In this document: one piece after another, positions 8,679 to 15,455 of the stretch
Layout of the letters: every line of letters begins with the position of its first letter
Position numbering within the stretch: position 1 is the first letter of the stretch
NCBI RefSeq assembly: GCF_018476525.1
Contig: NZ_JAHCST010000027.1
Coordinates: 1 to 64,000 of the forward strand
Direction of reading: 5' to 3'
Source of the DNA: Acrocarpospora catenulata
GTDB taxonomy: Bacteria; Actinomycetota; Actinomycetes; Streptosporangiales; Streptosporangiaceae
Length of the DNA: 64,000 nt
Position numbers and translations under genes: made by a program
Notes under the pieces: generated by a model
Databases searched by the model: none
The model's input: the letters and a program-made list of their open reading frames with translations, nothing else
What the model was told of the DNA's origin: nothing

Positions 8679-9986
8679 CTACTTGACCTTGACGACCACC
8701 GTGTTCGCCACCTTGTCGAGAAGCGACTGCTGCAACGGCTTATCCCAGAGGGGCCAGAGCAACGCGGCCAGCCAGTAGAGGTAGACGAGCCACGGAAGAA
8801 TGGTCTGAAGGCCGGGAATCCATGTCAACAACACCGGCCCGGCAAGAGCTCCCGAACGGCGCAGCGCGGTCTCATTGTCCAGCCCGCCCGCCAGTCCCTG
8901 CCCGACGCGCACCACCTTGATACCCATAACGATCTTGCCGAGGGTCTGGCCGCGCTGCTTCAGCAGAAGGAATTCGTAGCCGAACAGCGCCGCCGCGCCG
9001 AGCAGCGCGGGCACCAGGAAGGTGAGAATCGACGGCGAGCTGAGCTGGCCGGTCTCGAAGTCGAAGGTGGTGTTCCGCACCCAGATGGAAGCGGCGATCA
9101 TGCCGATCACGAAGCTCAGCACGAAATAGAGCGCGCCGTCGATCAGCCGGGCCACCAGGCGCTGCCACCACTCCGCCAGCGGGGCGGGCGCGCCCGGCGG
9201 GACGGGGGCCGCGGCGTAGCCGGGGGCCGGAGCGCCCGGCTGCGGGTAACCGGCGTATCCGGGCTGCTGGCCGTAACCCGGCTGGGGCTGCTGCTGGTAG
9301 CCCTGACCGTAGCCCTGGCCATACCCCTGCTGGCCGTAGCCCTGCTGGGGCTGCTGGTAACCCTGCTGGCCGTAACCGGGCTGCTGGGGGTAGCCCGGCT
9401 GGGAGTAGCCCTGCTGCTGGGCGTGCTGCTGGTCCTGGCCATAACCGGGTTGCTGGGCGTAGCCCTGCTGCTCATAACCCTGCTGCTGCTGAGCGTAGCC
9501 CTGCTGCTCGTAACCCTGTTGCTGGCCGTAACCCGGCTGGGAGTAGCCCTGTTGCTGGGAGTAGCCCTGCTGCTGGCCGTAACCCTGGCCATAGCCTTGC
9601 TGCTGCTCGTATCCCTGCTGCTGCCCGTACGGCTGCTGGCCGTAGCCCTGCTGGCCGTACCCCTGCTGCTGGCCGTATCCCTGGGCCTGGGGCTGGGACT
9701 GGCCGTAGCCCTGACCGTACGGCTGCTGCTGGCCATAGCCGGGCTGCGGCTGTTGCGGCTGTTGCGGGTAGCCCTGCCCGTAGGGGTTGGTCCCCTGCTG
9801 CTGCCCGTACGCCCCGGAGCCCTGCTGCCCGTACACCGGCTGCTGGCCGGTGCCGGAGGGGTTGCGGCTCACGATGGTGACGTCGGGGTCGAAGTTCTGC
9901 TGGTCGCCCTCTTGGCTCTGATCGGATGGCGGCGGTGCGTTGCCGGCCTTGTCGTCCTGCGGGTACGGCGGCTCAGGATTGCTCAC
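8679..9986 (-). CDS. RDD family membrane protein with long Gln/Tyr/Gly-rich domain
   Basis: This 435-aa protein has roughly residues 45-265 as a low-complexity tract built from short variants of GYGQQ and GYxQQ, rich in Tyr, Gln and Gly. The RDD domain follows ([20 protein letters not shown]), with three or four membrane spans and [19 protein letters not shown]. The N-terminus [10 protein letters not shown] is hydrophilic. The start is GTG 9986 with GAGG upstream. The tract resembles the tyrosine-rich prion-like domains of phase-separating eukaryotic RNA-binding proteins in composition only. Its DNA is an imperfect short tandem repeat that could vary in copy number. It is paralogous to the shorter RDD gene downstream. 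The function is unknown. Confidence 0.8.
   Translation of the reverse strand: MSNPEPPYPQDDKAGNAPPPSDQSQEGDQQNFDPDVTIVSRNPSGTGQQPVYGQQGSGAYGQQQGTNPYGQGYPQQPQQPQPGYGQQQPYGQGYGQSQPQAQGYGQQQGYGQQGYGQQPYGQQQGYEQQQGYGQGYGQQQGYSQQQGYSQPGYGQQQGYEQQGYAQQQQGYEQQGYAQQPGYGQDQQHAQQQGYSQPGYPQQPGYGQQGYQQPQQGYGQQGYGQGYGQGYQQQPQPGYGQQPGYAGYPQPGAPAPGYAAAPVPPGAPAPLAEWWQRLVARLIDGALYFVLSFVIGMIAASIWVRNTTFDFETGQLSSPSILTFLVPALLGAAALFGYEFLLLKQRGQTLGKIVMGIKVVRVGQGLAGGLDNETALRRSGALAGPVLLTWIPGLQTILPWLVYLYWLAALLWPLWDKPLQQSLLDKVANTVVVKVK
9100..9860. repeat. Imperfect short tandem repeats coding Gln/Tyr/Gly tract
   Basis: The stretch coding for the low-complexity domain repeats units such as CTGCTGGCCGTA and CCCTGCTG many times, with the densest part at about 9240-9830. 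Units are 9-18 bp and remain in frame. Slippage or recombination here would change the tract length without a frameshift. Confidence 0.7.
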
Positions 9987-10068
9987 CGTGTCACCTCACT
10001 TCGGGTTCGAGCGTGGGCACGACACGCACGCTTGACAATCCCCAAAGTATCGATAGCCGGATTAACAG

Positions 10069-10647
10069 TCACCTTTCCCCCCCGTTATGGCGGGAGTCAA
10101 CCCGCGGCCCGAGGTGCAGCAGCATGCGGGTGTTGCCCAGGGTGTTGGGCTTGACGTGTTCCAGGTCGAGGAACTCGGCGACACCTTCGTCGTAGGAGGC
10201 GAGCAGCTCCGCGTACACCTCGGGGGAGACCGGGGTGCCGTTGATCGGGACGAAGCCGTGCCTGGCGAAGAAGGCCACCTCGAAGGTGAGGCAGAAGACC
10301 CGGCGCACGCCGAGCTCGCGGGCGGTGTCCAGCAGTGCGGCCACCAGGCGGTGGCCCAGGCCCTGACCGCGGACGGACGGGTCCACCGCGACGGTCCGGA
10401 TCTCCGCCAGGTCCTCCCAGAGCACGTGGAGCGCGCCGCAGCCGACCACCACGCCGTCCACCTCGGCGACCCAGAACTCCTGCACGTCCTCGTAGAGGGT
10501 GACCGTGGACTTGGTGAGCAGCCGCCGCTCGGCGCCGGAGTAGGCGTCGACGAAACGCCGGATGATGCGGACGTCCGCCGTGCGCGCGCGACGCACCACC
10601 GCCGAAGGCCGGACGGCTTCCTCGACGGCCGGCGCCACCTGTTCCAT
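10069..10647 (-). CDS. argA: GNAT amino-acid N-acetyltransferase (ArgA-like, Rv2747 type)
   Basis: This 192-aa GNAT protein resembles the short actinobacterial glutamate N-acetyltransferase that starts arginine synthesis (the M. tuberculosis Rv2747 type) rather than the long E. coli ArgA. Features in order are VRRARTADV, VVGCGALHVLWEDLAEIRTVAV (beta strands 3-4), the acetyl-CoA loop VRGQGLGHRLV, FARHGF, and the C-terminal GVAEFLDLEHVKPNTLGNTRML shared with that family. The start used is ATG 10647; a TTG at 10710 would add 21 residues without recognisable homology. TATAGG at about 10713-10718 on the minus strand could be a -10 box. The gene is transcribed away from the divergent NlpC/P60 gene. 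Confidence 0.8.
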   Translation of the reverse strand: MEQVAPAVEEAVRPSAVVRRARTADVRIIRRFVDAYSGAERRLLTKSTVTLYEDVQEFWVAEVDGVVVGCGALHVLWEDLAEIRTVAVDPSVRGQGLGHRLVAALLDTARELGVRRVFCLTFEVAFFARHGFVPINGTPVSPEVYAELLASYDEGVAEFLDLEHVKPNTLGNTRMLLHLGPRVDSRHNGGER

Positions 10648-10998
10648 GTCCCCGAGAGTAGCGGCGGATCGCAGGGCAGGCACGGCGGGCCGAGTATCGG
10701 CCGTGCCCAAACCCTATACACAAGGTCACGGAATAACGATGAGTAAGGGCGTGGTGACAATTCGCGCACTCTCTGGCGTACCTGGGGCTTTCGATCGCCC
10801 CAACCACATCAAAGGGAACTAATCGCAGGACATTCTTGGTGGTCACGTGACCTTTTCGTGATCGTTCGGTTGTCGAACCTAGACGGATTTCTCAGTTCTG
10901 GTTGAGCACGAACCTGACGTGCACTAATGTCCAGCGCGGATTGTCGGCCTCCCGAACCCGTCGGCTGATCCGGTAGGCGGCTCTGGAGAGGAGATCGG
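10648..10998 (+). promoter_or_regulatory. Divergent region; 3' part resembles ydaO (c-di-AMP) riboswitch core
   Basis: This 351-bp stretch has no gene. Near its right end, CCGAACCCGTCGGCTGATC followed by CGGTAGGCGG (about 10952-10982) closely resembles the conserved 3' half of the ydaO/c-di-AMP riboswitch, and it sits directly before an NlpC/P60 hydrolase gene, a classic target. The conserved 5' half (GGGGGAACC and GGGGTGAA blocks) was not found in the preceding 100 bases, so the element may be degenerate or the match fortuitous. GGAGAGGAG at 10985-10993 is the ribosome-binding site. Confidence 0.3.
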
Positions 10999-12003
10999 TT
11001 GCGCAGTCGTGGCAGGCATACCCGCGGCCCTCGAAGACCCCGGGTGCTCAGCAGGATCGTGTTCGTCGGCGCCGCGCTGACCATGATCACCATCGGCGCC
11101 CCGGTCGTCTCGGCCACCGCCGACCCTGAGCCCACGCTGAAGGAGCTCACCAAGGAGGTCGAGGACCTCTACGTCGAGATCGAGACCGTCACCGAGGAGT
11201 ACAACGGGGAGAAGGTCCGGCTCAAGGAGGCCCAGCGCTCCGCCGAGCTGGCCAAGACCACGCTCGCCAAGAGCGAGGCCGAGCTGGCCGGCCTGCGGGA
11301 GAAAGCCGGCCTCTTCGCGCAGAACTCCTACATGACCGGCGGCGCCAACGGCTTCGGCCTGATGAACGCCGCCGACCCGGACACCTACCTGGACGTCGCC
11401 GCCACCACGTACGCGCTGCAGCTGCAGAGCGGCGAGGAGGTGCTTCAGGTGGAGAAGGCCATGGAGACCGCCCAGCGGGCCCGGGAGGGGGCCAAGGCGC
11501 GGCAGGACGAGGTGGCCAAGCTGCTCAAGAGCCTGGACGCCCGGACCGACAAGATCCGCAGACTGGTCAAGAAGACCGAGAGCTCCCTCTACCGCCAGGT
11601 GGCCGGCCAGGTCCGCCGTCCCTCCCGTCTTGACCTGCCCGTGGTCGGGGACGGCAAGGCCGCCCAGGCCGTACGGTGGGCGCTCACCCAGCAGCTCAAG
11701 CCGTACGTGTGGGGGGCCGAAGGGCCCAACTCCTACGACTGCTCCGGCCTGGTGATGGCCGCCTACCAGCGGGTCGGCATCAGCCTGCCGCACTACACCG
11801 GCGACCAGTGGACGGCCGGCACCCACGTGAGCAAGGAGGACCTGCGCCCGGGCGACCTGGTCTTCTTCTACAACGACCTGCACCACGTTGGCCTCTACAT
11901 CGGCGGCGGCTACATGGTGCACGCGCCGCAGACCGGCGACGTCGTCCGGGTGGCGACGATCGCGACCCGCCCGTTCGCGGGAGCCGTCCGGATCGCGGAC
12001 TGA
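10999..12003 (+). CDS. Secreted NlpC/P60 peptidoglycan endopeptidase with coiled coil (RipA/CwlA-like)
   Basis: This 334-aa exported cell-wall hydrolase probably cuts peptide stems of peptidoglycan. A basic N-terminus and hydrophobic signal segment (about residues 17-40, ending near SATADPE) are followed by a long alpha-helical coiled-coil region (45-205). The C-terminal NlpC/P60 domain (about 220-334) has catalytic Cys in YDCSGLVMAAYQ, His in HHVGLYIGGG and a third polar residue in VHAPQTGD. The start is TTG 10999, six bases after GGAGAGGAG. The leader may carry a riboswitch-like element. A second protein with the same architecture is encoded at the other end of the block (37058-38185). Confidence 0.9.
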   Translation: MRSRGRHTRGPRRPRVLSRIVFVGAALTMITIGAPVVSATADPEPTLKELTKEVEDLYVEIETVTEEYNGEKVRLKEAQRSAELAKTTLAKSEAELAGLREKAGLFAQNSYMTGGANGFGLMNAADPDTYLDVAATTYALQLQSGEEVLQVEKAMETAQRAREGAKARQDEVAKLLKSLDARTDKIRRLVKKTESSLYRQVAGQVRRPSRLDLPVVGDGKAAQAVRWALTQQLKPYVWGAEGPNSYDCSGLVMAAYQRVGISLPHYTGDQWTAGTHVSKEDLRPGDLVFFYNDLHHVGLYIGGGYMVHAPQTGDVVRVATIATRPFAGAVRIAD

Positions 12004-12036
12004 CGACCGGTCACCGGCACAGCCCGTAAACGAGCA

Positions 12037-12063
12037 CGCGGACCGCTCCAGAAGCGGTCCGCG
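12037..12063. terminator. Bidirectional hairpin terminator
   Basis: CGCGGACCGCT (12037-12047) pairs perfectly with AGCGGTCCGCG (12053-12063) across a 5-nt loop. The hairpin lies between the convergent NlpC/P60 and LuxR-type genes and can serve both. Confidence 0.8.
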
Positions 12064-12078
12064 GTTGTTCGCACCCGA

Positions 12079-12363
12079 TCAGATGAGGCGGCGGCGGGCC
12101 GCCCAGGCGACCGCCTCGATCGCGGTCGCCACTCCGATCCGATCGCAGATACCGCGGAGCCGCCGCCGGACCGTACGCCCGCTCACGTCGAGCCTGCGTC
12201 CCACCCGGTCCACCGTGACTCCCTTCGCCAGCTCCGCGAGGAGCAGTAGTTCGTCATCGGTCAGACCGGCACGCTCCATATCCAACTCTTTTCGGCCAAC
12301 CTCTGTTCGGCCAACCTCTACGCGGCCAACCTCACTGCGGGCAACCACCTCGGAAAACGACAT
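12079..12363 (-). CDS. Small LuxR/NarL-type HTH DNA-binding protein
   Basis: This 94-aa protein is essentially a free-standing LuxR-type helix-turn-helix. LTDDELLLLAELAKG leads into VDRVGRRLDVSGRTVRRRLRGICDRIGVATAIEAVAWAARR (residues about 35-92). There is no receiver or sensor domain. The N-terminal 30 residues contain a four-fold pentapeptide repeat V-(G/A)-R-x-E. The start is ATG 12363, seven bases after GAGAGGGG; a longer reading to 12462 uses codons with low third-position GC and no ribosome site. Actinobacteria encode many orphan HTH proteins of this size; its target is unknown. Convergent with the NlpC/P60 gene. Confidence 0.75.
   Translation of the reverse strand: MSFSEVVARSEVGRVEVGRTEVGRKELDMERAGLTDDELLLLAELAKGVTVDRVGRRLDVSGRTVRRRLRGICDRIGVATAIEAVAWAARRRLI
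12293..12352. repeat. 15-bp tandem repeat, four units, inside HTH gene
   Basis: Units at 12293, 12308, 12323 and 12338 are variants of CGGCCAACCTCTnnn; the first three share ten or eleven identical leading bases. They code for the V-G-R-x-E pentapeptide repeat at the N-terminus of the LuxR-type protein. Confidence 0.75.
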
Positions 12364-12504
12364 CGTGAGCCCCTCTCCCACGACGAATGATTTCGCCACC
12401 CTTGGGGACGGTAAACGCCGTCGTGAAAGGTCGTCAAGGAGGGTCATTGACAGGGCAACCATTAGGTGTAGTGCGTGTCCCCCACCGCTGACCTGCCCAG
12501 ACGA

Positions 12505-12532
12505 CCGGCCCGGGGGCTGTCTCCCGGGCCGG
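12505..12532 (-). terminator. Hairpin after lysS
   Basis: CCGGCCCGGG (12505-12514) pairs perfectly with CCCGGGCCGG (12523-12532) across 8 nt. It begins about 20 bases past the lysS stop on the minus strand. No T-run follows. Confidence 0.6.
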
Positions 12533-12551
12533 GAAATCTCTCAGAAAACCC

Positions 12552-14042
12552 TCAGAAATTAGGCCGCACCAGCGGGAAGAGGATGGTCTCCCGGATGTTC
12601 CTTCCGGTGAAGGCCATGATCATCCGGTCGATGCCGACCCCGACGCCGCCGGTGGGGGGCATGGCGTACTCCAGCGCCGCCAGGAAGTCCTCGTCCAGCT
12701 GCATGGCCTCCAGGTCGCCCCCGGCGGCCAGCAGCGACTGCTCGGTGAGCCGCCGCCGCTGCTCGATCGGGTCGATCAGCTCCGAGTACGCGGTGCCCAG
12801 CTCGGTGCCGAAACCGATCAGGTCCCACTTCTCGGTCAGCAGCGGGTTCTCCCGGTGCTGCCGGGTCAGCGGCGAGGTCTCCACCGGGTAGTCCATGACG
12901 AAGGTGGGCTGGATCAGCGTGTGCTCGACCAGCGCCTCGAAGATCTCCTGGACCAGCTTGCCCGCGCCCCACTTCGGGTCCCAGTGGATCTCCCGCTGGT
13001 CGGCGTACTTGCGGAGCCGCTCCAGCGGGGTCTCGGTGGTGACCTCCTCGCCCAGCGCCGCGGAGACCGAGCCGTACAGCGTGATCCGCGGCCACTCGGC
13101 CAGGCCGAGATCCACCTCGTGCTCGCCGTGCCGGACCACCGTGGTGCCCAGGGCGGCCACCACGGCCCGCTGGTACATCCGCTGGGTCAGGTCGGCCATG
13201 CCGTGGTAGTCGAGGTAGGTCCCGTACGCCTCCAGCATGGTGAACTCGGGGTTGTGGGTGGCGTCGGCGCCCTCGTTGCGGAAGTTGCGGTTCATCTCGA
13301 AGACCTTCTCGATGCCGCCGACCACCAGCCGCTTGAGGTAGAGCTCGATCGCGATCCGCAGGTAGAGCTCCATGCCGTAGGCGTTGATGTGGGTCTTGAA
13401 GGGCCGGGCCGTCGCGCCGCCGTGGATCGGCTGGAGCATCGGGGTCTCGACCTCCAGGTAGCCCTCCTCGTGCCAGAAGTCGCGGACCGCGCGCACGGTG
13501 TCGCTGCGCACATGGGCCAGCCGCCTGGCCTCGTCGTTGACGATCAGATCCACGTACCGGAGCCGGACCCGGGCCTCCGGGTCGCTCAGGCCGGCGTGCT
13601 TCTCCGGCAGCGGGCGCAGGCACTTGGAGGTGATCTGCCAGCTCTCGGCCATGATGGACAGCTCGCCCCGGCGGGAGGTGATCACCTCGCCCTCGACGCC
13701 GACGTGGTCGCCGAGGTCCACGTCGCGCTTCCAGGCGGCCAGTGACTCCTCGCCCAGCCGGTCCAGGGACAGCATGATCTGCAGGTCGCCGGAGCCGTCC
13801 CGGATGGTGGCGAAGCAGAGTTTGCCGCCGATCCGGGAGAGCATCACCCGGCCGGCCACACCGACGCGGTCGCCGGTGGCCGCACCGGGCTCCAGGTCGG
13901 CGTATTTCTCCCGGATCTCCGCGTTGGTCGCGGTGCGCGGAAAGGTCACGGGATAGGGATCGACGCCCTCGGCGCGCAGCCGGTCCAGCTTCTCCCGCCG
14001 GACCCGCATCTGCTCCGGAAGCTCGTTCAGGTCTTCGCTCAC
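12552..14042 (-). CDS. lysS: Lysyl-tRNA synthetase, class II
   Basis: This 496-aa enzyme charges tRNA-Lys. An N-terminal OB-fold anticodon-binding domain (about residues 45-155, AGRVMLSRIGGKLCFATIRDGSG) precedes the class II catalytic core. Motif 2 is FRNEGADATHNPEFTMLEAY and motif 3 is GVGIDRMIMAFTGRNIRE. Length and ending (LFPLVRPNF) are normal. The start chosen is GTG 14042 (VSEDLNELPEQMRVRREKL). There is no Shine-Dalgarno sequence, but TAGCCT ends exactly 7 nt upstream, so the transcript may be leaderless; TTG 14081 would add 13 residues. Position next to lsr2 and coaX is conserved in actinobacteria. Confidence 0.95.
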   Translation of the reverse strand: MSEDLNELPEQMRVRREKLDRLRAEGVDPYPVTFPRTATNAEIREKYADLEPGAATGDRVGVAGRVMLSRIGGKLCFATIRDGSGDLQIMLSLDRLGEESLAAWKRDVDLGDHVGVEGEVITSRRGELSIMAESWQITSKCLRPLPEKHAGLSDPEARVRLRYVDLIVNDEARRLAHVRSDTVRAVRDFWHEEGYLEVETPMLQPIHGGATARPFKTHINAYGMELYLRIAIELYLKRLVVGGIEKVFEMNRNFRNEGADATHNPEFTMLEAYGTYLDYHGMADLTQRMYQRAVVAALGTTVVRHGEHEVDLGLAEWPRITLYGSVSAALGEEVTTETPLERLRKYADQREIHWDPKWGAGKLVQEIFEALVEHTLIQPTFVMDYPVETSPLTRQHRENPLLTEKWDLIGFGTELGTAYSELIDPIEQRRRLTEQSLLAAGGDLEAMQLDEDFLAALEYAMPPTGGVGVGIDRMIMAFTGRNIRETILFPLVRPNF

Positions 14043-14163
14043 CCGGTAAAGGCTACCGAGTCGCGGCGAGCGGAATTGCAAGCGTTGTGCTAGCGACGGT
14101 CAGGGCGGGTGAAAGGGCGTGCGCGTATCTATGTATCACCACCCCGAAGGAGCCCTGATAACA

Positions 14164-14622
14164 ATGAAGCGCCTCATATTCGCCCTGGTGACCGGCTTCG
14201 TGGCCGCCGCCCTCGCCCTCCCCGCCACCGCCGCCAGCGCCATGCCCGCCAACGAGTGGGGTCCCTACTACTCCGCCAACGACCTCGCCCGGGTCAAGGG
14301 CACCATCGACATCAGCTGGAACCAGCACCAGACCGTGAACACCGTGCACGTGACCGGCCAGCTCTGGGACGACGACGCGCGGTACTACAAGCACGGCGGC
14401 AAGTGCGCGTACGTGAAGTTCCAGGTCACCAACCTGTACAGCCACAAGTGGTACACCACCAAGACCTACAAGCACTGTGGCGCCGGCACCTTCAAGCACT
14501 TCGAGTTCTGGAAGAAGAGCGTGAGCAGCCTGCGCTTCAAGGTCTGCCAGTACAACCCGTACAACAAGAAGGTCTCGTACTGCGGTGACTGGAACTACCT
14601 GTACACCGCCGAGAACGAGTGA
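14164..14622 (+). CDS. Small secreted protein with four cysteines, unknown function
   Basis: This 152-aa protein starts at ATG 14164 after AAGGAG. It has a clear signal peptide (MKRLIFALVTGFVAAALALP, cleavage probably after ASA near residue 27). The mature part, about 125 aa, is rich in Tyr, Lys, Trp and His, with exactly four Cys (in KCAYVK, KHCGAG, VCQYN, YCGDW) that could form two disulphides. The alternating pattern suggests an all-beta domain. I do not recognise the family. Its orientation is opposite to the housekeeping genes on both sides, so it is probably a lineage-specific insertion. Confidence 0.75.
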   Translation: MKRLIFALVTGFVAAALALPATAASAMPANEWGPYYSANDLARVKGTIDISWNQHQTVNTVHVTGQLWDDDARYYKHGGKCAYVKFQVTNLYSHKWYTTKTYKHCGAGTFKHFEFWKKSVSSLRFKVCQYNPYNKKVSYCGDWNYLYTAENE

Positions 14623-14634
14623 TCCGCACAGCTC

Positions 14635-14667
14635 GAGGGCCCGTCTCCCATCCGGGGGCGGGCTCTC
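14635..14667. terminator. Bidirectional hairpin between the secreted protein gene and coaX
   Basis: A 14-bp stem with a few G-U pairs (14635-14648 with 14654-14667) closes a 5-nt loop. It starts 13 bases past the stop of the secreted-protein gene and touches the end of coaX, which converges on it. Confidence 0.6.
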
Positions 14668-15448
14668 ACGTCGTGTTGCGGGCGTAGATCAGACGCAGGC
14701 CGATCAGGGTCAGCCAGGGCTCGTGCTCGTCGATGGTGCGGGCCTCGCTGACCACCAGGGGCGCGCCCGGGCCGGTGGCCACCACGGTCACGTCGGCCGG
14801 GTCGTCGGCCAGTTCGGCGGTCATCCGGTCCACGATGCCGTCCACCAGGCCGGCGAAGCCGTAGATGATGCCGGACTGGAGGGCCTCGACGGTGTTCTTG
14901 GCGATCACCGAGCGGGGGCGGATGAGCTCCACCTTGTGCAGCTGGGCCCCGGCCGCGGCCAGCGCGTCCACCGAGATCTCCAGGCCGGGGGCGGTCACCG
15001 CGCCGATGTACTCGCCCCGGGCGGAGACCGCGTCGAAGGAGGTGGCGGTGCCGAAGTCGACGATCACGCAGGGCCCGCCGTACAGGGTGGTGGCGGCCAG
15101 CGCGTTGACGATGCGGTCGCTGCCGACCTCCTTGGGGTTGTCCATGCGGACCGGCACGCCGGTGCGCACGCCGGGCTCGACGACCACCGTGGTGACGTCG
15201 CCGTAGTACCGGCGGGACATCTCACGCATCTCATTCAGCACCGATGGAACGGTCGAACAGATGGCCACGCCCCCAATATCCGCATTTTTCAGGATGGGCG
15301 ACTGGGAGAGCAGGCCCTGGAGGACGACGGCGATCTCATCGGCGGTCCGGCGGGGGTCGGTGGCGATCCGCCAGTGTTCAAGGACTTCCTCACCCTCGAA
15401 CAGGCCAAGCACCGTGTGGGTGTTGCTGACGTCGATGGTGAGCAGCAT
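14666..15448 (-). CDS. coaX: Type III pantothenate kinase CoaX
   Basis: This 260-aa ASKHA-fold enzyme phosphorylates pantothenate, the first step of coenzyme A synthesis. The phosphate-binding opening MLLTIDVSNTHTVLGLF, the mid-region GSDRIVNALAA and VIVDFGTATSFDAV, and GAVTAPGLEISVDAL are the standard type III motifs. The start is ATG 15448, seven bases past the nadBC stop; eleven residues of a longer frame overlap nadBC and lack support. An AGGGA precedes the ATG very closely, and CATAAT ends 6 nt upstream, overlapping the nadBC stop codon, so a separate leaderless transcript is possible. It clusters with panC, as in mycobacteria. Confidence 0.93.
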   Translation of the reverse strand: MLLTIDVSNTHTVLGLFEGEEVLEHWRIATDPRRTADEIAVVLQGLLSQSPILKNADIGGVAICSTVPSVLNEMREMSRRYYGDVTTVVVEPGVRTGVPVRMDNPKEVGSDRIVNALAATTLYGGPCVIVDFGTATSFDAVSARGEYIGAVTAPGLEISVDALAAAGAQLHKVELIRPRSVIAKNTVEALQSGIIYGFAGLVDGIVDRMTAELADDPADVTVVATGPGAPLVVSEARTIDEHEPWLTLIGLRLIYARNTT

Positions 15449-15455
15449 TCCCTGA

